64,000 nt of DNA from Galerina marginata (lineage: Eukaryota > Basidiomycota > Agaricomycetes > Agaricales > Galerinaceae). The stretch's first letter is position 1. The number at the start of each line of letters is the position of its first letter. Location of the stretch: assembly GCA_023014335.1 (NCBI GenBank), contig JAECYW010000003.1:1116001-1180000 (forward strand), read 5' to 3'. Made by a program: the position numbers and the translations under genes. Positions 1-11,214 of this stretch are shown piece after piece. Under the pieces are notes generated by a model. That model saw only the letters and a list, made by a program, of their open reading frames with translations, searched no databases and was not told where the DNA came from.

Positions 1-656
1 TCAAAACGGTCATTTTGGAATCCAGAACGGGTGGGAGCGCGATCATTTGGTTTAAGCCCAACAATTTCATAAATTGGTTTGATTTCTTGTTGTTTTCCAT
101 TGGCTGGGCAGCCCCATGTAACTTTAGCAAGCTGTACACTGGCAGCCTCAATGTCTGGATAGTCTGGATAGATTTTCAGTGACTCCAGTGTTTGAGCGCA
201 AGCAACAGTGTGTGTTCGCTCTTTCTTTCCGTCCACTTGAATCACAAAAGGTATACCTGGGATTAATTCAACCATCCCAAGGATAGGCTCTGATACGTAA
301 CGTCCGTTGACAAGTTTAGGATTAATGTTCGGAGGAGAAACTAAATTCAGCATCCGTCTCCTGTGCATTCCCATCTTTTGGAGGGAATAGGGTGTGGCGT
401 ATACGTGTCCGCTCATGTAGCGGCGGTCTTCCTGTAGTGAATATCCTTCCACTGGAGCTAGTGGGTATGAAAATCCTACAGGCGGTTCAGGTGCAGGAGG
501 AGCCACCAGCTTGGACGGCAGCAAGGTGATATCGAGATTCCTATTTGGTTCATAGATGTACTCGTTTGCCTCAGGAGCCACGGGTTTAATTGGTTCATTT
601 GGGCGACTTCCAAAAAATGGATATTTGGGTTGGTTTAGGTCTATTTCATAACGCAT
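1..656 (-). CDS. Unrecognised protein, partial at left edge
   Basis: An open frame of 218 codons starts with an ATG at 656 and runs off the left edge without a stop. The product is proline-rich in its first third (many Pro/Glu/Ala), followed by a more ordered segment with hydrophobic beta-like stretches. I see no known motif. Upstream on the same strand (about 740-1000) are short exon-like pieces with good splice signals, for example a donor GTAAGG at about 836 and a donor GTGAGT near 985, so the real start may lie upstream of 656. Those exons would approach the inverted repeat at 1048. I cannot assign a function. The long intron-free frame supports a real gene, but the family is unknown to me. 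Confidence 0.5.
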   Translation of the reverse strand, partial: MRYEIDLNQPKYPFFGSRPNEPIKPVAPEANEYIYEPNRNLDITLLPSKLVAPPAPEPPVGFSYPLAPVEGYSLQEDRRYMSGHVYATPYSLQKMGMHRRRMLNLVSPPNINPKLVNGRYVSEPILGMVELIPGIPFVIQVDGKKERTHTVACAQTLESLKIYPDYPDIEAASVQLAKVTWGCPANGKQQEIKPIYEIVGLKPNDRAPTRSGFQNDRF

Positions 657-1047
657 CTAAAATTGGAATTGGACAAATCTATTAATGGGATTTGAACATA
701 CCGGCATGACTAGACAGTTCTTTTGTGATCTCGACGTTCATATTGTCAGTTACATTGACAGTTGAGAAAAACAAGTCTGATATACACCAGTATAATCATG
801 AGGACAGCAATTTCAACTAAGATTGAGACCTTACCTGGATGCAGAGGAGATTGGGCGCTTGAAGGAATTGGGGACTGCTGTTGTGGCTCAAGTTGTGGGG
901 GCCACTGATAGGCATTTTCCACTGGTGAAGAGGGCAAACATAAGGTTCATTGGTATAAACAAAGTTGCCTGAGGTAACTCACTTGCAGTATCAGACAGCA
1001 CTTCAAATGTGAAAGGAAGGAAAGACGATATAGGACTTGAACCAAGG

Positions 1048-1136
1048 CGGTCCGGGGTGTCCGTGACCACAAATTACTTTCGTATCCTGTCACGTGAGAT
1101 ACGAAAGTAATTTGTGGTCACGGACACCCCGGACCG
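1048..1136. repeat. Near-perfect inverted repeat, 39-bp arms
   Basis: Positions 1048-1086 and 1098-1136 are exact reverse complements over 39 bp. The 11-nt centre contains TCACGTGA (1090-1097), itself a palindrome with an E-box core CACGTG. The whole could form a long hairpin. It lies between a minus-strand exon cluster and the tandem satellite, and has no coding capacity. It could be a remnant of a small inverted-repeat element (snap-back or MITE-like) or a cruciform-forming regulatory site. Confidence 0.9.
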
Positions 1137-1192
1137 ACTGTATCTCACTGCTGGCCTTCGATAACTCAATTACTTTATCAACTTCACACCTT

Positions 1193-2435
1193 GGATGTCG
1201 GAATCAAAGCCTTGGATAATGTTTACGAATGCTACAGCGAATATTTCATGTCCTGGTTTGTGGTTTTTCGTTGAGAACTGGTGGAGTAGTGATGTTGACT
1301 CTGTTTCAGGCTGCTGGGGGGATAAATACGAAATTCCAGTTTCGGAGTGGCCAGTCCTGGATGTCTCAAAGCTTCAAAGCTTTGGATAGTGTTTAAGAGC
1401 GCTACTACGATTCTTTCAAGCTCTGGTTCGTGGTTTTTCGTCGAGAATTGGTGGAGTAATGACATTGACTCTGTTCCAGCCTACTGGAGGTTCAAAGCGA
1501 AATTGCACCTTCAGAGCAGCTAGTCCTGGATGTTTCAAAGCTTTGGATAGTGTTTAAGAGCGCTACGACGATTCTTTCAAGCCCTTGTACGTGGTTTTTC
1601 GTTGAGAACTGGTGGAGTAATGATGTTGACTCTGTTTCAGGCTACTGGGGGGTAAATGCGAAATTTCACCTTCGGATTGGCCAATCATGGATGTCTCAAA
1701 GCTCTGGATACTGTTGGCGATTGCTACGACGATTCTTTCAAGCCCTTGTACGTGGTTTTTCGTTGAGAATTGGTGGAGTAACGATGTTGACTCTGTTTCA
1801 GGCTGCTGGGGGGGTAAATACGAAATTCCAGTTTCGGAGAGGCCAATCCTGGATGTTTCAAAGCTTTGGATACTGTTGGCGATTGCTACGACGATTCTTT
1901 CAAGCCCTTGTACGTGGTTTTTCGTTGAGAATTGGTGGAGTAATGATGTTGACTCTGTTTCAGCCTACTGGAGGTTCAAAGCGAAATTGCACCTTCAGAG
2001 CAGCTAGTCCTGGATGTTTCAAAGCTTTGGATAGTGTTTAAGAGCGCTGCAACGATTATTTCAAGCTCTTGTACGTGGTTTTTCGTCCAGAATTGGCAGA
2101 CTAACGATGTTGACTCTGTTTCAGGCTACTGGGGGGTAAATGCGAAATTTCACCTTTGGATTGGCCAATCCCGGATGTCTCAAAGCTTTGGATACTGTTG
2201 GCGATTGCTACGACGATTCTTTCAAGCCCTTGTACGTGGTTTTCGGTTGAGAATTGGTGGAGTAATGATGTTGTCTCGGTTTCAGGCTTCTGGAGGTAAA
2301 AGCGAAATTCCACCTTCGGAATGGCTTAGTCCTGGATCTTTCTAAGGCTTGGATAATGTTGGCGATTGCTACAACAATTATTTCAAGCCCTTGTACGTGG
2401 TTTTTGGTTGAGAATCATCAAGTACTGATATTGTC
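1193..2435. repeat. Tandem satellite, period about 161 bp, 7.5 copies
   Basis: Comparable points of the unit (GGATGTYTCAAAG) occur at 1193, 1359, 1528, 1689, 1851, 2012, 2173 and 2334, giving spacings of 166, 169, 161, 162, 161, 161 and 161. The first and last copies are the most diverged. Every unit carries a block resembling TTTCAAGCCCTTGTACGTGG and a block GATGTTGACTCTGTTTCAGG. The dominant period is not a multiple of three, so open frames running through it change frame from unit to unit. I treat these frames as by-products, not genes. Confidence 0.92.
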
Positions 2436-2497
2436 GTGTTTCTATGAAAACATCTCTATGTACAGTAACTAATGATTACACATTTGTTCGATTGTAC

Positions 2498-5400
2498 TAG
2501 ATGATATTGAATTCTTCAGTCCGGCTGGTCTGGCGAAGCATGAGGTATAGGTACAGAGAAAATGAAGTCTCATCGCCACCTGCTGGCTCCTCCAACAACT
2601 GTTGGATCTCCGGTTGCAAAGGCAGTGTTGCACGACTGAAACACGTCTGTATTCTGAGTGGAGGCAATAGACCCTGAGTGAGGCAGTCAACAACACAAAC
2701 TTAATGTTTTGAGTTCCAGATCTTACCACGTCTGGGCCTGATGGTGGGGTGCCGCTCCCACCTTCGACAGGATCTTGAGGAGCACCTTCGAACCCACCTT
2801 CGACAGGATCTTGAGGAGTTGGTACCCTAGCACTTTCAGCCGGCCTCTCCTGTAGTTTAAACACCAGCTATGTCAAAGATAATTAGCACGATTATCTTTC
2901 ATCTTGTTGGTCAGTACCTACCTTGATTGGTGGCGCATCTCGAGCCGGGAGCAATGGGCTTCCGGTAAGCATCATCAAAAACCTTCGAGCACGGTAGGAC
3001 TTGTCGGCGATGTTGACCAGCCTTTCCTCTTCTGTTAGCATATTCTCCTGGAGAAGAGGATGTACAAGCCGGCCGGGCCTGACTAGATAGGCTTCAAACC
3101 GTTCCTGATATTTTTTCTCAACCTCTCCAAGGTCAGGCCGCCGTGAGGAAATCCATTCGATGTGCTTCAGCACATCGTTAGGATCCTTGCAGAAGCGCGC
3201 TGACATGTCGATAAGAAGTGGTTTTGGATTAGAGCCAAATGTCTGGTGAAAGATAGGTCAGAAAAAAGAAATAGTCTGAAGGTGGCATGTACGAACATCG
3301 ATGAAATCATAACCCGGCGAAAGGCTAAAGTTAAAGCCTTCTTTGAAAGCTTGCACATCCTTCGAGTTGGTGAAATCGTGTGAAGTACTTAAAAGAACCT
3401 TTCGGAAGAGCAATGTCGAATATCCTTGACGCAGAGCAGGTGTCGCACTCTCAATGACAAAATTCTATAAAGAAGATTAGAAAGCAGTGAGATAGTTAAA
3501 GGGAACAGGAAGAACCTCTAGAATATCATCAAAGTACGTATAAACAAGTTCGTTGATACGTGGATTATCTTTGATGTCGAGTTTGGCACTGTGATCGAGG
3601 GGCCAGGGCTGCAAGATCTGAGCCTGATACGGCTGAACTGCTTGAACGAAATCAAGGTCCTGCAACTGCTCTTCACCCGCCAACACTGCAAGTATGAATG
3701 AAGGAGGGAAAATGTCAGGGAGGGCTTCAAAAGTCATGATGTATAGCATCGTGATGAAGCCGGCGGCCTTGAGGGTAGCTCTTCGATCGGGGTCTAAGGA
3801 AGGAACCATAGGAGGCTGCAATTGTATGGTGTATTTGTCCATTCCTGAGCCGTCTGTTAATCTCTTGAAGATGGTCCGTGGCTTAACAATGTGGTTAAGG
3901 AGCTCAGTAATGACAGTGCGCTTCACCCCATCACCAGGAGAGGAGCCACTGTTGTAATTCAATTAACCAGGGAACATCTGAAGGAAACAGAATTAGAACG
4001 TACATAGACCATTGCTGACCAGACGCAAGAAAAGCTTTAAGATCCCCCATCGGAAGGATTGACACGTCGCCTGGGACCTCATTAACGGCAGCACCACAGA
4101 GGCCACGGATATACTCCGCCAAAATGGGAACTGTTGCATCGGTAGTTTGGCTGGAAGTAACTGCGAAATTTTCGGGAAGTGTTAAGTTGCGCCATATGGC
4201 AAGCCTCCAAGAATTCACTGTTAGGATTTCAGGAAGGCGTTGAAGAGGTGGCTCAGGTGAGTCTTCCAACTCGATGACTTCAATCTGCAGTGAGAAATGT
4301 AAGCAAGACACAAACTTTGATGAATTATATACGGACATCTATTGTAGAACTCTTTTTCTTTGAGGTCTTCCGGCGAACTGCTCGCTCCAGAGGCTAGATC
4401 AATGTTTGTCAATATCCTTTCTGCACCAATGTCAGAAAAAATATGCCTACAAATTCAGATTCACGACGGCGGGTCCTGCCAGTGACATTGGTGTGAGAAG
4501 TTGATGTAGATGTAGAGGCACCCGGTGTTGAATGAGATGAATTGCGGATGGACTGGATAGGCAGTCAGGAGAAGTGGAATAAAAGGTTATTGGTTATCAC
4601 AAACCTGGGATTCTTGAATCGATAATGCCATTGCGCGTTCCATTTGATCCTGGCGAGTTGATCAGTTCCGAGGAAAAATGATAGTGGCACAAGTCAAGAC
4701 ATACCTGTTCGTCGTCCGTGTCATAAGCCATTTCAGCAGCATCAACTGTCATGTTTGGAGTTGTGCTGAGTGTCGCCTCATATTCATTGAGCAAACACGA
4801 CTCAAAACACTCATCAGAGTCAGTGTCGAAATCGACCAGACCCCTCAGAACATGCCTTGGGAAGCATCGATGAACGTCATTGTTATAATGTGGGACAGGG
4901 CCAGAGAGATTTCGCCACTTAGGGGCTAGATATATCGCAGTTAGAGACGTTTTGGAAAAGTCTGAGCTAAAGGCAAAACTTACCGACGATGATCATTCCG
5001 GTGCCAGGTGTTATTGGATTTTCTAATTTAGCGGCCAATTTTCGAAGCTCGTCACAAGTTATACGGTGATGAAAAAGCTCAGCCCGATTGATCAGCCGTC
5101 CGTGAATAGTTCGACTCTTTGAACCAGGGGTCATAAACTCCCAAAGAAGGGCGTTGTAGGCTTGTGCATCAGATGCGCTAGACGCCCCAAAAACAGTGGA
5201 AACTTGAGCAGGCATCTGCTGATTTACATTTGGCGAGCCTGTGTATACAAGTTTCAGGACTGAGCAGTGGGACTGAATCTGGTCGTCGATCTGTTTCCAG
5301 ATGGCAGTTGGGTTGCTGGAGGAGATCGTTACCACCACCACAAGGTTATAGGCACTCAGGGCTTGAAAGAAGTGTTGTACATCAGGAATGCGTATCACAT

Positions 5401-6298
5401 TTGGATACCCTTCGTCAAAATGACCGGCAATATTGCCTGAATTACGGAGCTAGTGTCCAATGGTTAAAACAAGAGAGAAAAGCTTAATGGACTGTGGTAC
5501 TTACCGGAGTGGGCAATAGCAAAAATGTAAAATGAACTCCTTCGTCAACAGACTCGCTAAGGATAACTCGGCCTTTGCCCTTTTCTGCCTTTGTTGAATG
5601 GACAGGATAGCCACGTCGACTAGGTCGAGGATGCATGCTGCCAGACGCAGTACCAAAGGGAGTGGATCCCTGAGGTCGGTGTTCACGAGCCTTGGATACT
5701 CGTCGATCATTGGCAGTACCATATGTAGGCTTAGATGCTTGCCAGGTGGTTGCAGCAGCAGTGTCGCTCTGCTGCAAGAGGGTGTATATAGCAGAGAGGC
5801 TGCTGGAAGGGCGTGCCACCGCTGGAAGGCCTGCAACAGATGGAGTTGGGGCAACCGGCCTAGGATTGGCGAGTGGTGTCACGCCTACTGGAGTGGCTGA
5901 AGCAATAGACGGTTGAGACGTGTCAATCTTGAAATGGAGCGTGTACGCAGCTCCACAGCCCTCGCAGACTGTAGTTCCAGGCTTTGTTGTGTTTTTGAAT
6001 CGCTGTAACATGGGTATTAGGTAAAGTTGCATTTCTCAAAGGGTTAAATACATACCGCGGTGAAGCGTGTGCAGCCGTTTGAAGGACAAGCACCACGAGG
6101 AGGGAGGTCGAATTGCGCGAGATCTTGAGAGACATGAAGAATCTGACTACATCCACAAAAACAGTCTCCACTCGGGGAGCCATCGCTGGCCTGGAATATG
6201 AAATTAGGCGTCCAGGTTTCAAAGTACATGAGTGAATTGCTTACATCGTACTGGACGCATTGGCTGCACCCCAAACAAGAGCCTGGTGGAGCGGACAT
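2498..6298 (-). CDS. Multi-exon protein with C-terminal HECT-type E3 domain
   Basis: At least eight exons on the minus strand. The N-terminus (from an ATG at 6298) is rich in CxxC pairs (GSCLGCSQC, CFCGCSQ, GACPSNGC, CEGCGAAY), suggesting a metal-binding module. A low-complexity Ser/Pro linker and a globular region follow, then an acidic segment at about 4705-4925. The 3' part (about 4340-2498) reads as a degenerate HECT domain: the C-lobe has TGSPLLPARD and, after an intron, QTCFSRATLP, with the Cys codon at 2641-2643. It ends EEFNII, followed by TAG at 2498. HECT enzymes form a ubiquitin thioester on that Cys. A low-complexity insert with a repeated PQDPVEGG motif (about 2755-2830) sits just before the Cys. 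Exon boundaries are approximate. The CxxC N-terminus joined to HECT is recalled as a fungal lineage-specific type. Confidence 0.62.
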
Positions 6299-8176
6299 AG
6301 TGGTAAGAAAGTTCAAGATGAAAAAAAAAAAAAGAGAAGGTAAACTTGCTTGTTGTCGCCATAGAGTCTGGGAATCATGATCAGGCCGTGATATTGGAAA
6401 AGAGCAGCAAAACCCCTAGCAATGGTGAAAAAGAACTGGAAGGTCATTGGAAATAACATGGAATTGATCGAAACTCAAATTCAAAAGTGCGTAGTGATGG
6501 TTGGAAATCATGGCATGATCATAGGACATACGATCACAGTTGGAAATCATGATCAGAGTACAGGCCTAACATGTTCATGAGGTGTTCATGGTCACGCTTC
6601 ACATCATGATCACAGTGCGATCACCGTGATTATAGTCACGTGCGGGGAAAAAGAAATACTTGAAAACGAAATCCACGTCTAATAATTTTGTCCAATAAGG
6701 ACACCCATACAGGACAGGTGGCGAGACCTGTGTGAGCTCAGGAAAAATGAAACGCTTTTCTGCGTTCGGTCACCGTGGCTTGCTCATGAATCGCTGTGAC
6801 CTGCTGTTCTCGGTCCGTTGCACGAGCCCGTCTGGCGTGAAAACCTTCTGTCCTGCCTAAGCCTAAGCATAAACATAAGCACAAGCACAAACACGTTGAT
6901 GGCTTACGCATAAGAATGACACGAACCTGTCAGTGCACTTTCGCAATGCAATTACTCGTTCGCGAGTCGCAACCCTACCAATGACATCGCGAGAGCAGAG
7001 CCAATATCCAGTGACGTGGCGGCGCGGTGTCGCAAGGAATAGATAACGAGTGCCATTTTTCGAAGGGCAGGCATCGACACCGGCTTCGACTGCTTAGGTG
7101 CTTCCTATGCAGTTTTTTTTGGTTGCTGGTGTACGAGGCCCAGCTGGCTGCGTTTTAGAAGGGTAACTCATGTGGTCTGATGAACGACCGCCAGAAGAGA
7201 AGCAGGTCGGCCGTGAGAAGAGGTAGTTGTTGCCTTGATAAGTTTTAATAAGCTGTTAATAACTAATGCACGAACATCAGAAATTGGGAGGCAGAGACAA
7301 AGAAGAAAGAAAAACAGTACTCACTGATCATGCGCAAATGCTAACCAAAATAGTTTCAACATCTACGAGCAATGGCCGTTGAAAATCCTAGCCTGCTTCG
7401 AAATGCTCTTGAATCACTCCTGTCCACAGCTTCCCGAGTTCGAAGCTCCTGAGGGTTTGCGTAAACCACTGTGCATCTGTATGGCATAAAGAAATTCCGG
7501 TCTGGCTAAAATTATTATTAGTGGGTAAGGACTATGCTAAAGTTGCAAAGCTTACCATTGAAATCTCGACGTGGTAGTTGGCAATCTGTTGGTCACATTC
7601 ACATCAGAGATGCGACAGAAAAGTGACAAATTTAAATTTATAGGTGTACCGTAAACGAAAGACCATAGATGAACGTTGAAAAGGCGGGCTTGAACACTTC
7701 ATAGAATCGTACGAGTTAAATTTAATTTGCTCAAGGCCGTCAGACGGAAGGAACTAGGCAACTAATAAATGAACATTAGTATCTGAGGTGCAAAGATAAG
7801 CAGACAACATACCCATCATGAGCAGGTTCCTAACGAAGATGTTGACAAAATCCAGGGGCCATAACCATTATGATTGGCGACGATAGTGCCACGCGAGGAC
7901 CGCGAAGCGTAGTAACGTCATCCTCCTCATTCAGTTGCATAGAATCGTCCTCGAGTCACCCTCATCCACTCGTTTCTGCGTTGGCAGGTCCAAATATGTC
8001 GCCAGGCCACAATGCTGGTGTATGGCACAAATAAATCCCCGTCTGCATGGGAACGTTGAACGTTAAACCATAAGAAACGTGAACTGGCAGAACATACCAT
8101 AACACAGCCAACGCTGGTTCACGATCTGGTGCAGCTGGTCACATGTATATCAAAATACCTCGCGAGAGCGTAGCCT
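6299..8176. other. Intergenic, no gene recognised
   Basis: About 1.9 kb without a convincing coding region. Around 6490-6650 there are clustered TGATCA-like words and a repeated TTGGAAATCATG (twice within 60 bp). Two stretches, near 6980-7055 and near 8160-8230, share a loose similarity (GCGAGAGC..AGCC, then AAGGAAT/GAGGAAT..ATAACGA), suggesting an old local duplication. I find no RNA gene. Confidence 0.5.
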
Positions 8177-8410
8177 ATGTCGACCGACACATCCACACAG
8201 AGTCTCGAGGAATATATAACGAATGGCGTCTTTGTCCCTGACGTCGACGAGGGTGGGATCCCCTCAGTCCATCGGGCGCCGAGATTTCATGTTTACCGTA
8301 CAGTGCCACAGCAGGGTGAATTCGAGAAAGGTTTCTTTCATAGTCTGAAGAACGAACATGAAAGTCAGAGCCGGCTAAAAGAGTTTCGGAGGGACAAGAT
8401 GCTCACGTAG
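8177..8410 (+). CDS. Small unrecognised open frame (77 residues)
   Basis: A 77-residue frame starting MSTDTSTQSLEEY and ending KMLT. It is charged and has no motif I know and no clear intron signals linking it to neighbours. Its 5' part overlaps the weak internal repeat noted in the adjacent intergenic region. It may be a small gene, a relic or chance. Confidence 0.2.
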   Translation: MSTDTSTQSLEEYITNGVFVPDVDEGGIPSVHRAPRFHVYRTVPQQGEFEKGFFHSLKNEHESQSRLKEFRRDKMLT

Positions 8411-10009
8411 GCCCTTTACAGAATGCTATTCTCCCTGCTTCGCAGTCCAGGATACTAGTCTCAGTGAAATGTTTCCTTTCAGACGGCCAGCTCCTCCAAA
8501 TGCTGGGTAAACATCGCCAGGTCAAAGCTCGCGAAGGCAGACTAAACAATATAGGAATCATCAGAATACGATAGAAGTGTAAAGATGTATAAAAATATAC
8601 CTTTCTTCTTGAACGGGGATTTAGAGACGCGACAGCCAGATAGACGAGGGCAGAGAAACTAAAGACGAACAACGCCTTTTCAAGCTTTCAAATTTTCATG
8701 GCTCGATGGTCTAATCAAGACAGGAATCATAAAGCGTGATGTCAGTGTGATAAATCAAAACAACTTACCTCTTTTATTGAGCGTGCAATCCAGAGGCGCA
8801 GCATTGTGAAATGACTGTGGTGGTGGTGGTTGAAAAAAGAAAAGTCAACATCGGGAAAGCGGAGATACCGGTCCCCATGGCCCGTCCTTCCGGGTTTGAA
8901 AGTTGGGTTGATCAGAAGTTCAGAACTCTCTTATCCTTCAAGTTTCTGCCTCCCTACCTTTTGAAGCCACGGCCGCCCACTGCGCCTGTGAACCAACGGG
9001 TTAACGGGCCTTTGAAATACCTTTGCACTGGAAAAGGCAGCATTTATGGCAGACGATTCCGTATCTCACCACCAAGGCATCCTCGGAACTCTACGACACA
9101 AGCACTCAGACCGGCGCCATCACAAGGTTCTCTTTGTCGAAACAATAACTAGAGGTTTCTTGCTGCATTTCTCTTCGATGCTCACCTGATCCGAGACCTT
9201 CGTCGGATGCCAACTTGTGGCAATTCGCTTGGTCTATCAGAGAAAGTAGTTGGTTCTCAGCCTATCCTGATCATCCTTTTCATGGAAACTGGAGTTCCGA
9301 CCGTTCGTTGTAGGAGGAGACTTGTTTTGGCCTTGCGGTATCTTTGCGATCTCCTGACAATACCGGAAAGGCGATACGCCTATGCAGGTCTCGCAGACTC
9401 CCATTGGCCCCTATGTATGAGGCCAGAAACCTTGTTGGTTGGACCATGTTAAGCACGCGTTGCGTTCTCTCTCAAAATCGGCCAAAGTTCGGTAGTTGTG
9501 CAAGGCATGGATGCCCCTATACAGCGAGTACTGGTCTCCTGGACAAATTCTTACACGAAGCCCTCGACAATCGGAACTTGTCCTGCTTTTTCACCAACGA
9601 CTCGGAGGCGCATCGTGTCAAAGACCAACTTATAATTATGTGGCCAAGCTGCGGCCGTCCTAAAGCTGACATTGCTGTGCCGTCTCATCAACGTGCGCCG
9701 CCTACCCCCAACTACAAGACCTCGGAGGCTACACTTGCCCAATCTTGACCGGTTTATCGTGAGATAAGAATAGGCTGCTGAGGCACAGCCAACAAAGATG
9801 CCTTGGCTACTGAATCTAAAAATCATATACCAGCAAAACAGCCTACTTTCCGATTTCCGCAATGTCCACTGTAAGCAGTGCAACCTGAGCGATTCGACAA
9901 CTTGGGCCGATATTTGGCCGATAGCAATTATAGACATGTACCCACCGTGTTATAACCTTTATAACACCAGAGCCAATCATTCATTTCTTTCACCAGTTCA
10001 CATTCACAA
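8411..10009. other. Gene-poor stretch, possible relics
   Basis: Several open frames of 80-134 codons exist on both strands (for example 8811-9152 and 9344-9748 on plus, 9551-9937 on minus), but none shows a recognisable domain or a consistent splice pattern. A minus-strand series near 8810-8450 has tidy splice-like signals (an ATG near 8806, donor GTAAGTTG) but runs into stops. From about 9915 the sequence is the RING-gene promoter shared with the copy at 53.6 kb. Confidence 0.4.
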
Positions 10010-10554
10010 ATGCCCTCCGCAAGTTGTCCGATCTGCTTCGATTCCTTCTCCCTCGGCACTGACAAGCCCGAAATTGTCATTTATCCATGTGGTAAGCGGT
10101 TTTAGTCATGGGCGCTTAACAGTCTTAGCAGACTCCATGTCAATGTTATACGAACTCTGAACTCCTCTTTCTTCTCCAAGGTCATGGATGCTGTACCGAG
10201 TGTTTTGATAAACTTTTGTCCGAAGAAAGCCCCAAGTGTCCGGCCTGCAGAGCTACTCTCAGCAGAAAGGATGGCCATCCGATCTATTTGGAACTTGTTG
10301 ACTCCTCAGACTCCTCAAGTCACCAAAGTGATGAAACCGATGTTCTGCGGACAGAACTTGCCATGAGCAATATTTCTCGAGACCATTGGGAAAATCGGGC
10401 TGAATTCCTCCAAACCAAGGTCGATGAGTTGACTTTATCACTACAGGAGGCGGAAAGCAATGCCAATGAGTTCATTCGTCGTGCTGCGGCCACCAACGCT
10501 GAGAACGAAGAGCTCCGTAAATTATCGCTCTACTTGCAGGATCATGCCGAGTAA
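10010..10554 (+). CDS. Small RING-finger protein (C3HC4) with coiled coil
   Basis: Two exons, 10010-10091 and 10181-10554 (donor GTAAGC, acceptor CTCCAAG), giving 151 residues. Residues 5-50 hold a compact C3HC4 RING: CPIC, then CGHGCCTEC, then CPAC. This is consistent with E3 ubiquitin-ligase activity. The second half is acidic and heptad-rich (about residues 70-150, RTELAMSN.. to ELRKLSLYL), a likely coiled coil for dimerisation. A paralog with the same exon structure, intron start and upstream 90 bp lies at 53679-54225, so the gene was copied together with its promoter. Substrate unknown. Confidence 0.8.
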
Positions 10555-11214
10555 TTGGATAAAAAAAGGAGGTTGAAAGATCGGCGGGAGAGGTATGTCG
10601 ATAAATCGTAAAGTAAGTGAAACATGTAGCCGTTCCTCGGAGACATTATTCTAACCCATGGCAAGGCTTGTCGTGAAAAAGTGAAGTTTTCCAAACAAGC
10701 CGCCTCCATGACGAGCAGCTTGTGGTTCCAGCAGTATCAGAAGTTTGAATTTCTTCAAAGTAGACTGGAGGGCAGAGTGTTCAACGCTCAAAGTTGAAGC
10801 CAGGCACCCAACTATCGTGAATCGTGTTACGACTTAATTACTTCCTTATTTTACACCTGAGAGGGGAATGGCGCCGAACTTGAGCCAATCCGTTATTCCG
10901 CTATCATTCTAATAGTTGCTGCAAGGATTACCTTATAATAAACGTCATTTAAAAATTCAGGTCGTTGGTACCATGTTACATGACGAACATAAGATGCTAT
11001 GTACAAGCCGCAGTTGAAAACTAGAAATCAATCACAGAGTATCGATAAAAAACGTTCTCGGTTAAGTACAGGTAAAAAAAAGTTCTTTTGTACATGGGTA
11101 TGAATTCCCCGATCTAAAAAATGCAAACACTCTTTATCACTACCCAGTTGGGGGAGACGCACGTCTAATATTGTCTAGTAACACCACACCCCCCACCCTT
11201 CAACCCCGTGCTGT
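10555..11214. other. Intergenic, 3' flank of MFS duplication unit
   Basis: No gene seen. From about 10950 the sequence resembles 13630 onward (shared GTGTTACAT..ACGAACAT, then TTCCCC..ATCTAA and CCCAGTTGG), marking the left end of the duplicated MFS block. Confidence 0.5.

Noticed and set aside
1195..2345. Overlapping open frames of 64-163 codons on both strands
   Set aside because: They lie inside the 161-bp satellite. The period is not a multiple of three, the products repeat in shifting frames, and no splice pattern or domain is seen.
1048..2435. Inverted repeat plus satellite as one DNA transposon
   Set aside because: The two arms are adjacent to each other rather than at the ends of an element, the satellite is head-to-tail, and no transposase or target-site duplication is visible.
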